This document shows, in pieces, positions 35,194 through 43,828 of a DNA stretch of 64,000 bases. How positions within the stretch are numbered: position 1 is the first letter of the stretch; every line of letters starts with the position of its first letter. The notes under the pieces were generated by a model. It had not been told where the DNA came from. It saw nothing but the letters and a program-made list of their open reading frames with translations, and ran no database searches. The position numbers and the translations under genes are program-made. The DNA lies in contig NZ_PQVG01000002.1 of NCBI RefSeq assembly GCF_002920895.1, positions 310,001 to 374,000 of the forward strand. The letters run 5' to 3'. The DNA is from Flavobacterium alvei (GTDB lineage: Bacteria; Bacteroidota; Bacteroidia; Flavobacteriales; Flavobacteriaceae).

Positions 35194-36361
35194 ACCTGCC
35201 ATCTGTTATTTGAAATTTGGTTCGTTTGCTTCCTTCGTACATTTCATATTTTACTAATCTCGCTTCGATACTGGCGTTGAATAATTTGATTTTTCGGGAT
35301 GGTTTCAGTCCCACAAATTTTAATGCTTCCAGATTTCCAGTAATAAACCAAGCGTTGGTTCCTGGGTAATTTTTCTTCAAAGTGTCGCCAATATTCTTAT
35401 AGAATTGCTCCATATGAATATCCAATCGCTCGTCATAAGGCGGATTGAATACAATATGCAACTTCCCTTCTAATGTTTTTTCGGTATCAAAAAAGTTTCT
35501 TTCTTCGATAGTAATATATTCGTCCAAATTGGCATTTTTGATGTTGTCTTTGGCTTTCATAACTGCCGATGGTGCTTTGTCATATCCTTTGATGGTGTGA
35601 TGAAATTCCCTAACTTTTTTCAAAAGAGAATCCATAATTTGGTCAAACAAATCGTTATCCCAATCTTTCCATTTTTCGAAAGCAAATTCTTTACGGTTAA
35701 TGTTGGCTGGAATATTGCAAGCTATCATTGCGGCTTCCGCCAAAAAAGTTCCCGAACCACACATTGGATCCAAGAAATCGGTTTGACCGTCCCAACCCGA
35801 AAGCAACAAGATTCCCGCTGCCAAAACTTCGTTGATTGGAGCAATATTAGTCGCTAATCGATAGCCTCTTTGGTGCAACGAATTCCCGGAAGTGTCTAAT
35901 GCTACCGAAACTTGGTCTTTGTCAATGTGAATATTAATTCGCAAATCGGGATGAATTTTCTCAATACTCGGACGCTGACCTGTTCTTTCGCGAAACTGAT
36001 CTACGATGGCATCTTTACATTTTTGGGAAACAAATTCCGAATGATTAAAATAAGTAGAATGCACCGTGGCATCAATCACAAAAGTCTGATTGGCATTCAA
36101 ATATTTGGACCAGTTTACACCTGAAATGCCTTTATACAAAGCCTGTTCATTGGTCGCTTTAAAAGAATAAATAGGTTTCAGGATTTTCAAGGCAGTTCTC
36201 AAAGACAAATTGGCTTTGTACATAAAACCCTTATCTCCTTTGAAGCTCACCATTCTCACGCCTTGCTCTACCTCTTGTGCGCCCAACTTTTTTAGTTCTT
36301 CGGCTAGTATTTCTTCAAAACCAAAAAAGGTTTTGGCAATCATTCTATAATTATTTTCCAT
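35192..36361 (-). CDS. THUMP-domain class I RNA methyltransferase (RlmL/RlmK N-terminal type)
   Basis: I start at the Met at 36361 (MENNYRMIAKTFFGFEEIL), which matches the family N-terminus, giving 389 residues. A THUMP domain (about 40-155) precedes the methyltransferase domain, which shows LDPMCGSGTFLAEAAMIACNIPANINR, IKGYDKAPSAVMKAKDNIKNA and IVFNPPYDERL. NPPY is the N2-guanine methyltransferase motif. It equals the N-terminal part of RlmL (23S rRNA G2445); the RlmK half is absent. Confidence 0.93.
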   Translation of the reverse strand: MENNYRMIAKTFFGFEEILAEELKKLGAQEVEQGVRMVSFKGDKGFMYKANLSLRTALKILKPIYSFKATNEQALYKGISGVNWSKYLNANQTFVIDATVHSTYFNHSEFVSQKCKDAIVDQFRERTGQRPSIEKIHPDLRINIHIDKDQVSVALDTSGNSLHQRGYRLATNIAPINEVLAAGILLLSGWDGQTDFLDPMCGSGTFLAEAAMIACNIPANINRKEFAFEKWKDWDNDLFDQIMDSLLKKVREFHHTIKGYDKAPSAVMKAKDNIKNANLDEYITIEERNFFDTEKTLEGKLHIVFNPPYDERLDIHMEQFYKNIGDTLKKNYPGTNAWFITGNLEALKFVGLKPSRKIKLFNASIEARLVKYEMYEGSKRTKFQITDGR

Positions 36362-36393
36362 TGTAAAATCAAGTATTCGGTACAAAAATACAC

Positions 36394-36401
36394 TAAATTT
36401 G
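36394..36401 (+). promoter_or_regulatory. Putative -7 box of the methyltransferase gene at 36430
   Basis: TAAATTTG fits TAnnTTTG and lies 28 bases before the start codon, in the 68-base gap to the divergent RlmL-like gene. Confidence 0.4.
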
Positions 36402-36429
36402 CAGACTTGAATTAATAGAAAAAGAATAA

Positions 36430-37173
36430 ATGCCGAATTCACTAAATCCCAAAACCCATAATTGGTTTGCCTCTTGGTTTGACACTCCTTATTATCACAT
36501 TCTTTATAAAGAAAGAAATTACAGAGAAGCTCAGGTTTTTATGGACAATTTGACCCATTACCTCAACCTTCCCGAAAAGGCAAAAGTGCTGGATTTGTGC
36601 TGTGGCAAAGGCCGACACGCTATTTATTTAAACCAATTAGGATTTGATGTTATTGGTGCTGATTTGTCTGAAAACAGCATTGCCGAAGCCAATAAAAACC
36701 AAAACGACAGCTTGCACTTCCAAGTTCACGATATGCGTGAAAAATTTGAAGACAAATTTGATGCTATCTTCAATTTGTTTACCAGTTTTGGCTATTTCGA
36801 AAAGGATGAAGACAATTTGACTTCGCTAAAAGCAATGCAAGAAAGTTTGACTGAACACGGTTTTGCTGTAATCGACTTTATGAACGTCAATCAAGTCATT
36901 GCTAATTTAGTTCCCGAAGAAGTAAAAACGGTTGATGGAATTGAATTTCACATCAAACGGTATGTCAATGATGGACACATTTACAAAGAAATAGACTTTG
37001 AAGATCAAGGCGAAAAATTTCATTTTACCGAAAAAGTAAAAGCTTTGACTCTAAAAGACTTTGAAGCAATGATGGAAGAAGCTGGCATCTATTTGTTGGA
37101 TATTTTTGGAGATTACAAACTGAAAAAATTCCACAAAACCGAAAGCGAACGATTGATTATGATATTCAAATAG
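36430..37173 (+). CDS. Class I SAM-dependent methyltransferase
   Basis: A 247-residue protein with WFDTPYYHILYKERNYREA at the start and the SAM motifs VLDLCCGKGRHAIYLNQLGFDVIGADLS and FNLFTSFGYFEKDEDN. The FDTPYYHxLY start recurs in a Bacteroidota group of small-molecule methyltransferases with no known substrate. Single gene, divergent from the RNA methyltransferase. Confidence 0.88.
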   Translation: MPNSLNPKTHNWFASWFDTPYYHILYKERNYREAQVFMDNLTHYLNLPEKAKVLDLCCGKGRHAIYLNQLGFDVIGADLSENSIAEANKNQNDSLHFQVHDMREKFEDKFDAIFNLFTSFGYFEKDEDNLTSLKAMQESLTEHGFAVIDFMNVNQVIANLVPEEVKTVDGIEFHIKRYVNDGHIYKEIDFEDQGEKFHFTEKVKALTLKDFEAMMEEAGIYLLDIFGDYKLKKFHKTESERLIMIFK

Positions 37174-37248
37174 TTTAAGGGTTTAAAATTAATTAAAACA
37201 AAAACTCTCAAACATTCCTTAAACTCTTAAACTTTTAAACCCATAAAC
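37173..37248. repeat. Inverted repeat after the methyltransferase gene
   Basis: Sixteen-base arms GTTTAAGGGTTTAAAA (37173-37188) and its near complement (37233-37248, 15 of 16 matching), with a further TTAAACTCTTAAAC in the loop. It fills the gap before the ZIP gene. Confidence 0.65.
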
Positions 37249-37256
37249 CAAAAATA

Positions 37257-37925
37257 ATGAATTACCTCTTACCCTTATTTTCAGTTCTTTTAGGTTATGG
37301 AATTGCTTTGTTTTTGAAACCCAAAAGCAAAACCAAGCTTAAATTATTGTTGGCTTTTAGTGGTTCTTTTTTGCTTTCGCTAACCGTGATGCACTTGCTT
37401 CCGGAGGTTTATGAAAGTCACAATACCAATATTGGACTTTTTATTATGGCTGGGATTTTGTTCCAAATTATTTTGGAATTTTTCTCAAAAGGAGCCGAAC
37501 ACGGTCACGTTCACGGTCACGAAACGATGTCCCACATTCCGTGGTTGCTGTTTGTCAGTTTGTGTATTCATGCTTTTCTGGAAGGTTTTCCCGTAAGTCA
37601 CCATCACAACTTGGCGTTAGGAATTGCCATTCATCATTTGCCTATTGCCATCATATTGACAATGTTTTTTATTAATGCCCAACTCGACAAAAAAGCCATT
37701 TTCTTCTTCATGATTACTTTTGCAGTGATGACACCTTTGGGCACTATTTTATCGGATTATTTGCCCATATTAAATAACTATTATAACGAAATTACCGCTG
37801 TAGTTATTGGAATATTGTTTCATATTTCGTCCACCATTATTTTCGAAAGTAGCGAAGGACACAAATTTAATATTGCCAAAGTTTCGATGATTGTAATTGG
37901 GATTGTATTGGCGTATTTTATTTAA
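37257..37925 (+). CDS. ZIP family metal transporter
   Basis: A 222-residue membrane protein with seven to eight helices. The metal-site helices read LHLLPEVYESH, CIHAFLEGFPVSHHHNLALGIAIHHLPIAIILTMFF, and a His-rich loop (HGHVHGHETMSHI) sits between helices 3 and 4. The two central helices correspond to the HNxxDG/HExPHE motifs of ZIP proteins, in a variant form with HH in place of HE. It probably imports Zn or Fe into the cytoplasm. Confidence 0.9.
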   Translation: MNYLLPLFSVLLGYGIALFLKPKSKTKLKLLLAFSGSFLLSLTVMHLLPEVYESHNTNIGLFIMAGILFQIILEFFSKGAEHGHVHGHETMSHIPWLLFVSLCIHAFLEGFPVSHHHNLALGIAIHHLPIAIILTMFFINAQLDKKAIFFFMITFAVMTPLGTILSDYLPILNNYYNEITAVVIGILFHISSTIIFESSEGHKFNIAKVSMIVIGIVLAYFI

Positions 37926-37976
37926 AAATTGTTTTTTTATAAGAATAAAAACCAATATTTAGAGCATATTTTATTA

Positions 37977-38612
37977 ATGAAAAAAATAAGAGGAAATAAA
38001 AGACGGTTAAATAAAATTGAACAATGGCGAATTAATAGTCTGGAAATTGATTTTAATTTTTTACAAAAATCCAATAAAGATTATATCAAATTTAGAATAT
38101 TCCCCTGGAATCCAGTTGCAATGTCATTGAATAATTTTCCAAAGCCCAAAGGGAAAATTAGAAAAAAAATTATAGAATCGTTTTTTGATATTTATGAAAG
38201 TTGGAATATACAATTGAAAGAACTTGGCAAACCATATTATTTAAAAATATGGTTATTTGAGCCTGATATTTATAATTCACAAGTAGTTTGTGCAATAAAT
38301 GAAAAAATTGAATATTATGAAAATATTTTTCTTGAAGTAGAAATAGCAAAAAAAATATCGAAATCAAGTTTGGACAAAATCTCTAATAGAATAAATAATT
38401 ATGATTGGGAATATAGAATTGAAGAAAACCCAATATTTGAAAATGAATTTTTAAGAGAAAATTTTATTTCAGAAGCAGCTTATTTAGAAGAACAAAAATG
38501 GCTGAAAAATCAATTAAATAAGCCTCACAGAATAATTGACCAAAAAAGAAACGGAATTGCAGAAAAAATATATTTATTTAAAAGTAGTGATGTTTGGATT
38601 GGTGAAAAATAA
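37977..38612 (+). CDS. Hypothetical protein, very AT-rich gene
   Basis: Starting at the ATG at 37977 (MKKIRGNKRRLNKIEQWR) gives 211 soluble residues, rich in Ile, Lys, Asn and Glu, with no signal peptide or motif I know. FRIFPWNPVAMSLNNFPKP and YYLKIWLFEPDIYNSQVVCAI are the most conserved-looking parts. The gene is visibly more AT-rich than its neighbours and lies next to a long inverted repeat, which may mean recent acquisition. Confidence 0.7.
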   Translation: MKKIRGNKRRLNKIEQWRINSLEIDFNFLQKSNKDYIKFRIFPWNPVAMSLNNFPKPKGKIRKKIIESFFDIYESWNIQLKELGKPYYLKIWLFEPDIYNSQVVCAINEKIEYYENIFLEVEIAKKISKSSLDKISNRINNYDWEYRIEENPIFENEFLRENFISEAAYLEEQKWLKNQLNKPHRIIDQKRNGIAEKIYLFKSSDVWIGEK

Positions 38613-38618
38613 AATCAA

Positions 38619-38738
38619 GCTCCGCAAAGTTTATAACTTTGAGTTAGTGATTCTCGGTTTTTAACCGATTTTTTAGATAATATTTATTTCAGTCACAGAC
38701 TGAAAAACACATCCTCAAAGTTATAAACTTTGCGGAGC
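38619..38738. repeat. Long inverted repeat with perfect 25-base arms
   Basis: Arms 38619-38643 and 38714-38738 are exact complements and include CTCCGCAAAGTTTATAAC. The 70-base interior holds a small hairpin (CGGTTTTTAACCG followed by a T tract) and CAGTCACAGACTG. It fills the gap between two same-strand genes. Confidence 0.9.
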
Positions 38739-38789
38739 CAAATTCGCTAAACTAAATCTACATCATTCCCAAAAAAAACTCCAAACAAT

Positions 38790-39257
38790 ATGTCTTTCAA
38801 CCACATATTCAAAGCAAAATTAACTTGGGATTCTGTTTCCAAAGAAACAATAGCAACCACAAAAACATATTTTAAAACCCATCAAATTACTATTGAAGGA
38901 AAAGAAAATTTAACGGTTTCGGCTGCCAAAGCATTCAAAGGCGATCCTAGTTTATACAATCCCGAAGATTTGTTGTTGAGCAGTTTGGTTTCCTGTCATA
39001 TGATGTCGTATTTGTATGTTTGTTCTCAAAATGGCATTGATGTCCTTTCCTATCAGGATGATGCCGAGGCAACACTGGAAGTTTCTGAAAATGGTTCGGG
39101 ACGTTTTATTGAAGTACGCTTGTATCCAAAAGTCGTGATTCAGCAGTCAAAAAAAATAGATGAAGCCATAAATTTGCATGTCAAAGCAAACGAACTTTGT
39201 TTTATAGCCAATTCTTGCAATTTTAAAATTGTTCATTATCCTACTGTCTCTTCTTAA
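38790..39257 (+). CDS. OsmC family protein (second copy)
   Basis: A 155-residue protein of the OsmC/Ohr superfamily. The conserved cysteines are in LLLSSLVSCHMMSYLYVC (about residue 69) and ELCFIANSCNFKI (about residue 143). It differs from the OsmC at 19645 in lacking the [11 protein letters not shown] signature and is closer to the YhfA-like branch, so peroxidase activity is likely but not certain. Confidence 0.88.
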   Translation: MSFNHIFKAKLTWDSVSKETIATTKTYFKTHQITIEGKENLTVSAAKAFKGDPSLYNPEDLLLSSLVSCHMMSYLYVCSQNGIDVLSYQDDAEATLEVSENGSGRFIEVRLYPKVVIQQSKKIDEAINLHVKANELCFIANSCNFKIVHYPTVSS

Positions 39258-39446
39258 ATAATAGTTTTTAAATTTTTAATACCAATTCAACTATTTATTA
39301 AAATTTAATTGTTAATTTCCCAAAAAAAATATAATTAACACAATTAATAAATGAATTTGAAAGAATATTAATAAATTCTGTTAACATTCTGCAGTCTTTG
39401 TGTATTTTTCGCAAACATTTTATCGTCTATTCTAATTTTTAATTTT

Positions 39447-41009
39447 ATGAACTTTTTCAATCGATTGCGTGTTCTTTTTGTCTTATTAATTATTTTAATA
39501 GGACCTGCTTCTCATTCGCAAAATGAAACTTTTACGATGACACAAATTGGCGCCAATAATTTATTGAAAGTTCCGTGGGATTTACAGTATGGACCCGATG
39601 GATATCTCTGGGTTACTGAAAAAAGAGTGGGTGTTGTTAGAGTAAATCCAGCAACAGCACAACGAGATGAATTGATTCAACTTTCAGATTTAAGTTCAAC
39701 AGCCACGGGTCAAGACGGTTTACTCGGAATGGCACTCCATCCTGATTTTCTAACCACTAGTCCTTATGTTTATTTATCCTATACGCATCTTGTATCGGGA
39801 CAAAACAAACAAAAAATAGTAAGATATACATATACTATTAATGGAAACGATGGCAGTTTATATTCGCCTGTGGTACTTATTGATAATCTGCCTTCTAGTA
39901 ATGACCATCAATCAGGCAGACTTATTTTTGGTCCTGATCAAAAACTGTATTACACCATAGGAGATCAAGCCGTGAAAGTGTGTGCCTCTAATTTGGCTCA
40001 ATTTTTACCAACACAACTACAAATAGACCAGAAGAATTGGGCAAATTATCCTGGAAAAACTTTAAGACTTAATCTTGATGGCTCAATCCCAACTGATAAT
40101 CCTGTACTAAATGGTGTAAAAAGTCACATTTATTCTTATGGACACAGAAACGCACAAGGGCTTGTTTTCGGTAGTAACGGAATATTATATTCTGATGAAC
40201 AAGGACCCAGTTCCGATGATGAAATTAACATTATCAATTCTGGAAAAAATTATGGCTGGCCCTTTGTGGCAGGTGTAAAAGACAATTTAATGTATGATGC
40301 CGATGGCTGTCTGACTACCGAAACTTCATTCACCGCTACAAACTATCAAGACCCAATTATGTCACTGTTTCTAGCTAACACCTACAAAGACCCCGCCTGC
40401 ACTGATTCTTGGATGTGCCGCCCCAATATTGCTCCATCTAGTTTAGAAATATATGAAAGTGACGCTATTCCAGCGTGGAAAAATTCGTTATTGCTAACAA
40501 GTTTAAAAAAAGGCAGAGTTTATAGAGTGAAATTGGATGCAACCGGAACCGCTGTTGTAGGTAATGCAATACAGTATTTTTATACTCAAAATCGTTATCG
40601 TGATATTGTTGCAGCTCCAGACGGCAAGTCCTTTTATCTGATTACTGATGATTCTGGTAAAACCGCTGATGCTTCTGGAATGAATACTGTAAGCGTTATG
40701 CAAAATCCAGCAGCTATTCTTAAATTCACTTTAAACGAATCTCTTTCAGTGGCAAGCCTTGAAAAAGAGCCTGCATTCAAATTTTGGCCAAATCCTGCAA
40801 AACATACTCTTTTTATCGAAATTAAAGAGCCTAATGGAGGCAATTTCAAAGCTGAATTAATCAATTCATCAGGTCAAGTTGTTAAAAAAATTAAGGAATT
40901 ACAATTAGGTATAAACGAAACCAATATTGCAAATTTACCAGTAGGAGTCTATATTTTAAAACTATACTCTAATGATACTACTTGGCAAGAGTCTATTATT
41001 CACATTTAA
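39447..41009 (+). CDS. Secreted PQQ-dependent sugar dehydrogenase-like protein with type A T9SS sorting domain
   Basis: A 520-residue protein with a signal peptide ending ASHSQ, a six-bladed propeller of the soluble glucose/sorbosone dehydrogenase family (about 30-425), and a C-terminal T9SS type A domain (about 445-520: FKFWPNPAKHTLFIEI, NLPVGVYILKLYS). Family motifs are VPWDLQYGPDGYLWVTE, LLGMALHPDF, NDHQSGRLIFGPD with the catalytic His, and YGHRNAQGLVFG. It should oxidise an aldose outside the cell or on its surface. Substrate unknown; PQQ synthesis genes are not in the window. Confidence 0.93.
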   Translation: MNFFNRLRVLFVLLIILIGPASHSQNETFTMTQIGANNLLKVPWDLQYGPDGYLWVTEKRVGVVRVNPATAQRDELIQLSDLSSTATGQDGLLGMALHPDFLTTSPYVYLSYTHLVSGQNKQKIVRYTYTINGNDGSLYSPVVLIDNLPSSNDHQSGRLIFGPDQKLYYTIGDQAVKVCASNLAQFLPTQLQIDQKNWANYPGKTLRLNLDGSIPTDNPVLNGVKSHIYSYGHRNAQGLVFGSNGILYSDEQGPSSDDEINIINSGKNYGWPFVAGVKDNLMYDADGCLTTETSFTATNYQDPIMSLFLANTYKDPACTDSWMCRPNIAPSSLEIYESDAIPAWKNSLLLTSLKKGRVYRVKLDATGTAVVGNAIQYFYTQNRYRDIVAAPDGKSFYLITDDSGKTADASGMNTVSVMQNPAAILKFTLNESLSVASLEKEPAFKFWPNPAKHTLFIEIKEPNGGNFKAELINSSGQVVKKIKELQLGINETNIANLPVGVYILKLYSNDTTWQESIIHI

Positions 41010-41126
41010 AACGCACCATTTTTTTAATTACTAATTCTTTTTTTTGGAGCAGATTTGTTGCCAAAACAATTTGCTTTAACATTAGTTCTTATGAAAATTC
41101 AATTCTAAATTTTTATTTATACACGG

Positions 41127-41153
41127 TTGCTACCTTTAATTTATTTAAGTTTG
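41127..41153 (+). promoter_or_regulatory. Promoter of murQ
   Basis: TTG (41127-41129), 16 bases, then TAAGTTTG (41146-41153) match the Bacteroidota -33/-7 pattern, 45 bases before the start codon. Confidence 0.5.
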
Positions 41154-41198
41154 CAAAAAAAATTACGTGTCTATTTCACACATTAGAATCGCATCAAA

Positions 41199-42017
41199 AT
41201 GACCTTTACAAAAACTACTGAACAATCCTCGAAATACGAACATTTAGAAAAAATGTCTATTCAGGAATTACTATCCAATATCAATCAAGAAGACAAAACC
41301 GTACCTTTTGCCGTAGAAAAAGCTTTGCCACAAATCGAAACTTTAGTTACCGAAATCGTTGCAAAAATGAAATTAGGAGGACGATTATTCTACATTGGTG
41401 CTGGAACTTCAGGACGTTTGGGAGTTGTTGATGCTTCGGAATGTCCACCAACATTTGGGGTTCCTTTCGACATGGTTAACGGAATAATTGCTGGTGGAGA
41501 CAAAGCCATTCGTCGTGCTGTAGAAAATGCCGAAGACAATGCCTCACAAGCTTGGCTAGATTTGAAAGAACAAAACATTAACGAGAAAGATGTTGTGGTT
41601 GGAATTGCCGCTTCGGGAACAACCCCTTATGTGATTGGGGGGTTACAAGCTTGTAACAAAAATAACATTCTCACAGGAAGTATTTCATGTAATGCTGGAA
41701 GTCCAATGTCGCAAACAGCAAAATTTGCAATAGAAGTAATTGTTGGACCAGAATTTGTAACCGGGAGTTCGAGAATGAAAGCAGGAACAGCCCAAAAATT
41801 AGTCTTGAATATGATTTCGACTGCCACCATGATTCAACTCGGAAAAGTGAAAGGCAACAAAATGGTCGATATGCAATTGAGCAATAGCAAACTCGTGGAT
41901 CGTGGTGTGAAAATGATTATGGGCGAAATTAATGTTTCCTATGAAGAAGGTGCCGAATTGCTAAAAACTCACGGAAGTGTTCGCAAAGCAGTAATTTTTT
42001 ATAAAAGCAAACTATAA
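41199..42017 (+). CDS. murQ: N-acetylmuramic acid 6-phosphate etherase
   Basis: A 272-residue SIS-domain lyase that removes lactate from MurNAc 6-phosphate during cell-wall recycling. Motifs: FYIGAGTSGRLGVVDASECPPTFGVP, the catalytic Glu region AVENAEDN, IAASGTTPYVIGGL, and TGSSRMKAGTAQKLVLNMISTATMIQLGKVKGNKMVDM, all nearly identical to MurQ. It is somewhat shorter than the usual 300, with a reduced C-terminal helical part. It heads a dense cluster, with gaps of 2, -1, 2 and 7 bases to the next genes. Confidence 0.97.
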   Translation: MTFTKTTEQSSKYEHLEKMSIQELLSNINQEDKTVPFAVEKALPQIETLVTEIVAKMKLGGRLFYIGAGTSGRLGVVDASECPPTFGVPFDMVNGIIAGGDKAIRRAVENAEDNASQAWLDLKEQNINEKDVVVGIAASGTTPYVIGGLQACNKNNILTGSISCNAGSPMSQTAKFAIEVIVGPEFVTGSSRMKAGTAQKLVLNMISTATMIQLGKVKGNKMVDMQLSNSKLVDRGVKMIMGEINVSYEEGAELLKTHGSVRKAVIFYKSKL

Positions 42018-42019
42018 AA

Positions 42020-42241
42020 ATGGCAACCAATAAAGAACTTTTATCCAAAGGAATTAAATATTTAGCAGGAGCTTTGCCTTTGCTTTTTATCGGTCCTTCC
42101 TTGATATACAATGCGTTCATCAACAAGCAAAATGTTTGGCATTATTTGGTTTTAGGGATTGGAATTCTTACTTGTTTGAGTGCTGTTTATCTGATGATTT
42201 TGGGGTTAAAAACAATGATGCGAAGTTTATTCAATGACTAA
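42020..42241 (+). CDS. DUF6095 family small membrane protein
   Basis: A 73-residue protein with two membrane helices (about 13-30 and 40-63). MATNKELLSKGIKYLAGALPLLFIGPSLIYNAF is the pattern of the DUF6095 family, which follows murQ in related genomes as I recall. It begins 2 bases after murQ and overlaps the next gene by one base. Function unknown; translation coupled to murQ is likely. Confidence 0.85.
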   Translation: MATNKELLSKGIKYLAGALPLLFIGPSLIYNAFINKQNVWHYLVLGIGILTCLSAVYLMILGLKTMMRSLFND

Positions 42242-42813
42242 TGGAAAACCTAATACACACCCATAAAACATTCGAAAAAATATCTTTTACGGACAAAAAA
42301 GTCAACAATCGGGAGTTTGAAGATTGCATTTTCAAGAACTGCGATTTCTCGAATAGTAATTTCTCAAACAACACCTTTATGGATTGCGAGTTCATTGATT
42401 GCAATCTCTCGATGATGCAATTAAGTGGGACGAGTTTGAAAACAGTGCATTTTACAACCTGCAAATTATTAGGAATCCAATTTAATTCCTGTGCTGATTT
42501 CATGTTTGGAGTGAGTTTTCAAGAATGTCTTTTGGATTATTCGTCATTTGCCAACAAGAAAATGCCAAAAACTAAGTTCAATACTTGTTCGATGAAAGAA
42601 GTTTCTTTTATTGGAACAAATCTCACGAATTCGAGTTTCGAGAATTGTAATTTGGATAATGCTATTTTTAACGATACTCAATTGGCTGGAGTTGATTTTA
42701 GAACAGCTCAAAATTTTAAAATTGATCCCGAATTTAATCCAATGCGAAAAGCCAAGTTTTCTACTCAAGGAATCGTTGGACTTTTGGATAAATATGACAT
42801 TAAAATAGAGTAA
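42241..42813 (+). CDS. Pentapeptide-repeat protein
   Basis: A 190-residue protein made of A(D/N)LxF-type pentapeptides: FEDCIFKNCDFSNSNFSNNTFMDCEFIDCNLS, interrupted near residue 80, then SFIGTNLTNSSFENCNLDNAIFNDTQLAGVDF. It folds as a square beta helix. The length, the two-part pattern and the FKIDPEFNPMRKAKFS ending resemble the Qnr/McbG type that can shield DNA gyrase, but this resemblance is general and no such function is shown. Confidence 0.9.
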   Translation: MENLIHTHKTFEKISFTDKKVNNREFEDCIFKNCDFSNSNFSNNTFMDCEFIDCNLSMMQLSGTSLKTVHFTTCKLLGIQFNSCADFMFGVSFQECLLDYSSFANKKMPKTKFNTCSMKEVSFIGTNLTNSSFENCNLDNAIFNDTQLAGVDFRTAQNFKIDPEFNPMRKAKFSTQGIVGLLDKYDIKIE

Positions 42814-42815
42814 TA

Positions 42816-43391
42816 ATGGAAGCAACAAATTCTTATTTAGAAAGTGTAAAAAAGCAATTTCTATATTATAAAACATTGGGAGAAAAAGCGATAGACCAAC
42901 TTGAACCCGAGCAACTTTTTGTTTCCATAAATGATGAAACCAATAGTATTGCTACGATTGTAAAACATCTTTCGGGCAATATGCTTTCGCGTTGGACTGA
43001 TTTTCTAACTTCGGATGGCGAGAAAGAATGGCGAAATCGCGATGCAGAGTTTGAAGATACCATAAAAACCAAAGAAAAATTATTAGTCCTCTGGGAAAAA
43101 GGTTGGAATTGTTTTTTTGATACTTTGAATGCTTTACAAACCGAACAACTTTCGACGATTATCTATATTAGAAACGAAGGACATACCGTAATCGAAGCTA
43201 TAAATCGTCAATTAGCACATTATCCGTATCATATTGGACAAATAGTTTTCTATGCTAAAATACTGAAGAAAAGCGAATGGACAAGTTTGTCCATTCCAAA
43301 AAACAAATCCAACGCCTACAACTCTGAAAAATTTTCTAAAGAAAAAAGTATTCGAAATTTTACGGATGATGAGTTGAATAAACTGAACTAA
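42816..43391 (+). CDS. DUF1572 / DinB-like protein
   Basis: A 191-residue helical protein of the DinB/YfiT-like superfamily. Metal-ligand histidines are in ATIVKHLSGN (about residue 48) and RQLAHYPYHIGQIV (about residues 134-138). DUF1572 members are thiol transferase-like metalloproteins of unknown substrate. It starts 2 bases after the pentapeptide gene. Confidence 0.9.
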   Translation: MEATNSYLESVKKQFLYYKTLGEKAIDQLEPEQLFVSINDETNSIATIVKHLSGNMLSRWTDFLTSDGEKEWRNRDAEFEDTIKTKEKLLVLWEKGWNCFFDTLNALQTEQLSTIIYIRNEGHTVIEAINRQLAHYPYHIGQIVFYAKILKKSEWTSLSIPKNKSNAYNSEKFSKEKSIRNFTDDELNKLN

Positions 43392-43398
43392 AACAATA

Positions 43399-43773
43399 AT
43401 GAAAAAAATAATCTCACTCCTCACGCTACTATTACTACTGTCGTGTTATAATGTAGAACACAATTGTAAAGATTTCAAAACCGGGAAATTCAAATTTGAA
43501 TATGAAGTTGATGGAGCAAAAAAAGTAACCGTTTTTGAACGAAAAGACAGTATCGAAATTGAAACTTTTGAAGGTAAAACCGACACTTCCAGTATTCGAT
43601 GGGTAAGCGATTGCGAATATATTTTGCAAAAAATCCATCCGAAGAATAGGGCAGAAAAAAAGGCAATTACTATGAAAATTTTGACTACTTCAAAAAATTC
43701 CTATACTTTTGAATTCGGAATTGTGGGCAGTGACCAAAAGCAACGCGGAACTGTGGAGAAAATGGAAGATTGA
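43399..43773 (+). CDS. Small lipoprotein of unknown function
   Basis: A 124-residue protein with a lipoprotein signal (MKKIISLLTLLLLLSC). The mature part (HNCKDFKTGKFKFEYEVDGAKKVTVFERKDSIEIETFEGKTDTSSIRWVSDCEYIL) forms a compact beta domain with two Cys. I recall homologues carrying the database name DNA topoisomerase IV; nothing here supports that. Last gene of the murQ cluster. Confidence 0.8.
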   Translation: MKKIISLLTLLLLLSCYNVEHNCKDFKTGKFKFEYEVDGAKKVTVFERKDSIEIETFEGKTDTSSIRWVSDCEYILQKIHPKNRAEKKAITMKILTTSKNSYTFEFGIVGSDQKQRGTVEKMED

Positions 43774-43828
43774 AGCAGGAAGCTAGAAGCCTAAATTGCC
43801 TAAAAATTATAACTTATATTAAAACAAA

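Noticed and set aside
43399..43773. Annotation as DNA topoisomerase IV, which I recall for relatives
   Set aside because: A 124-residue lipoprotein with a signal peptide cannot be a topoisomerase subunit; no such motif is present.
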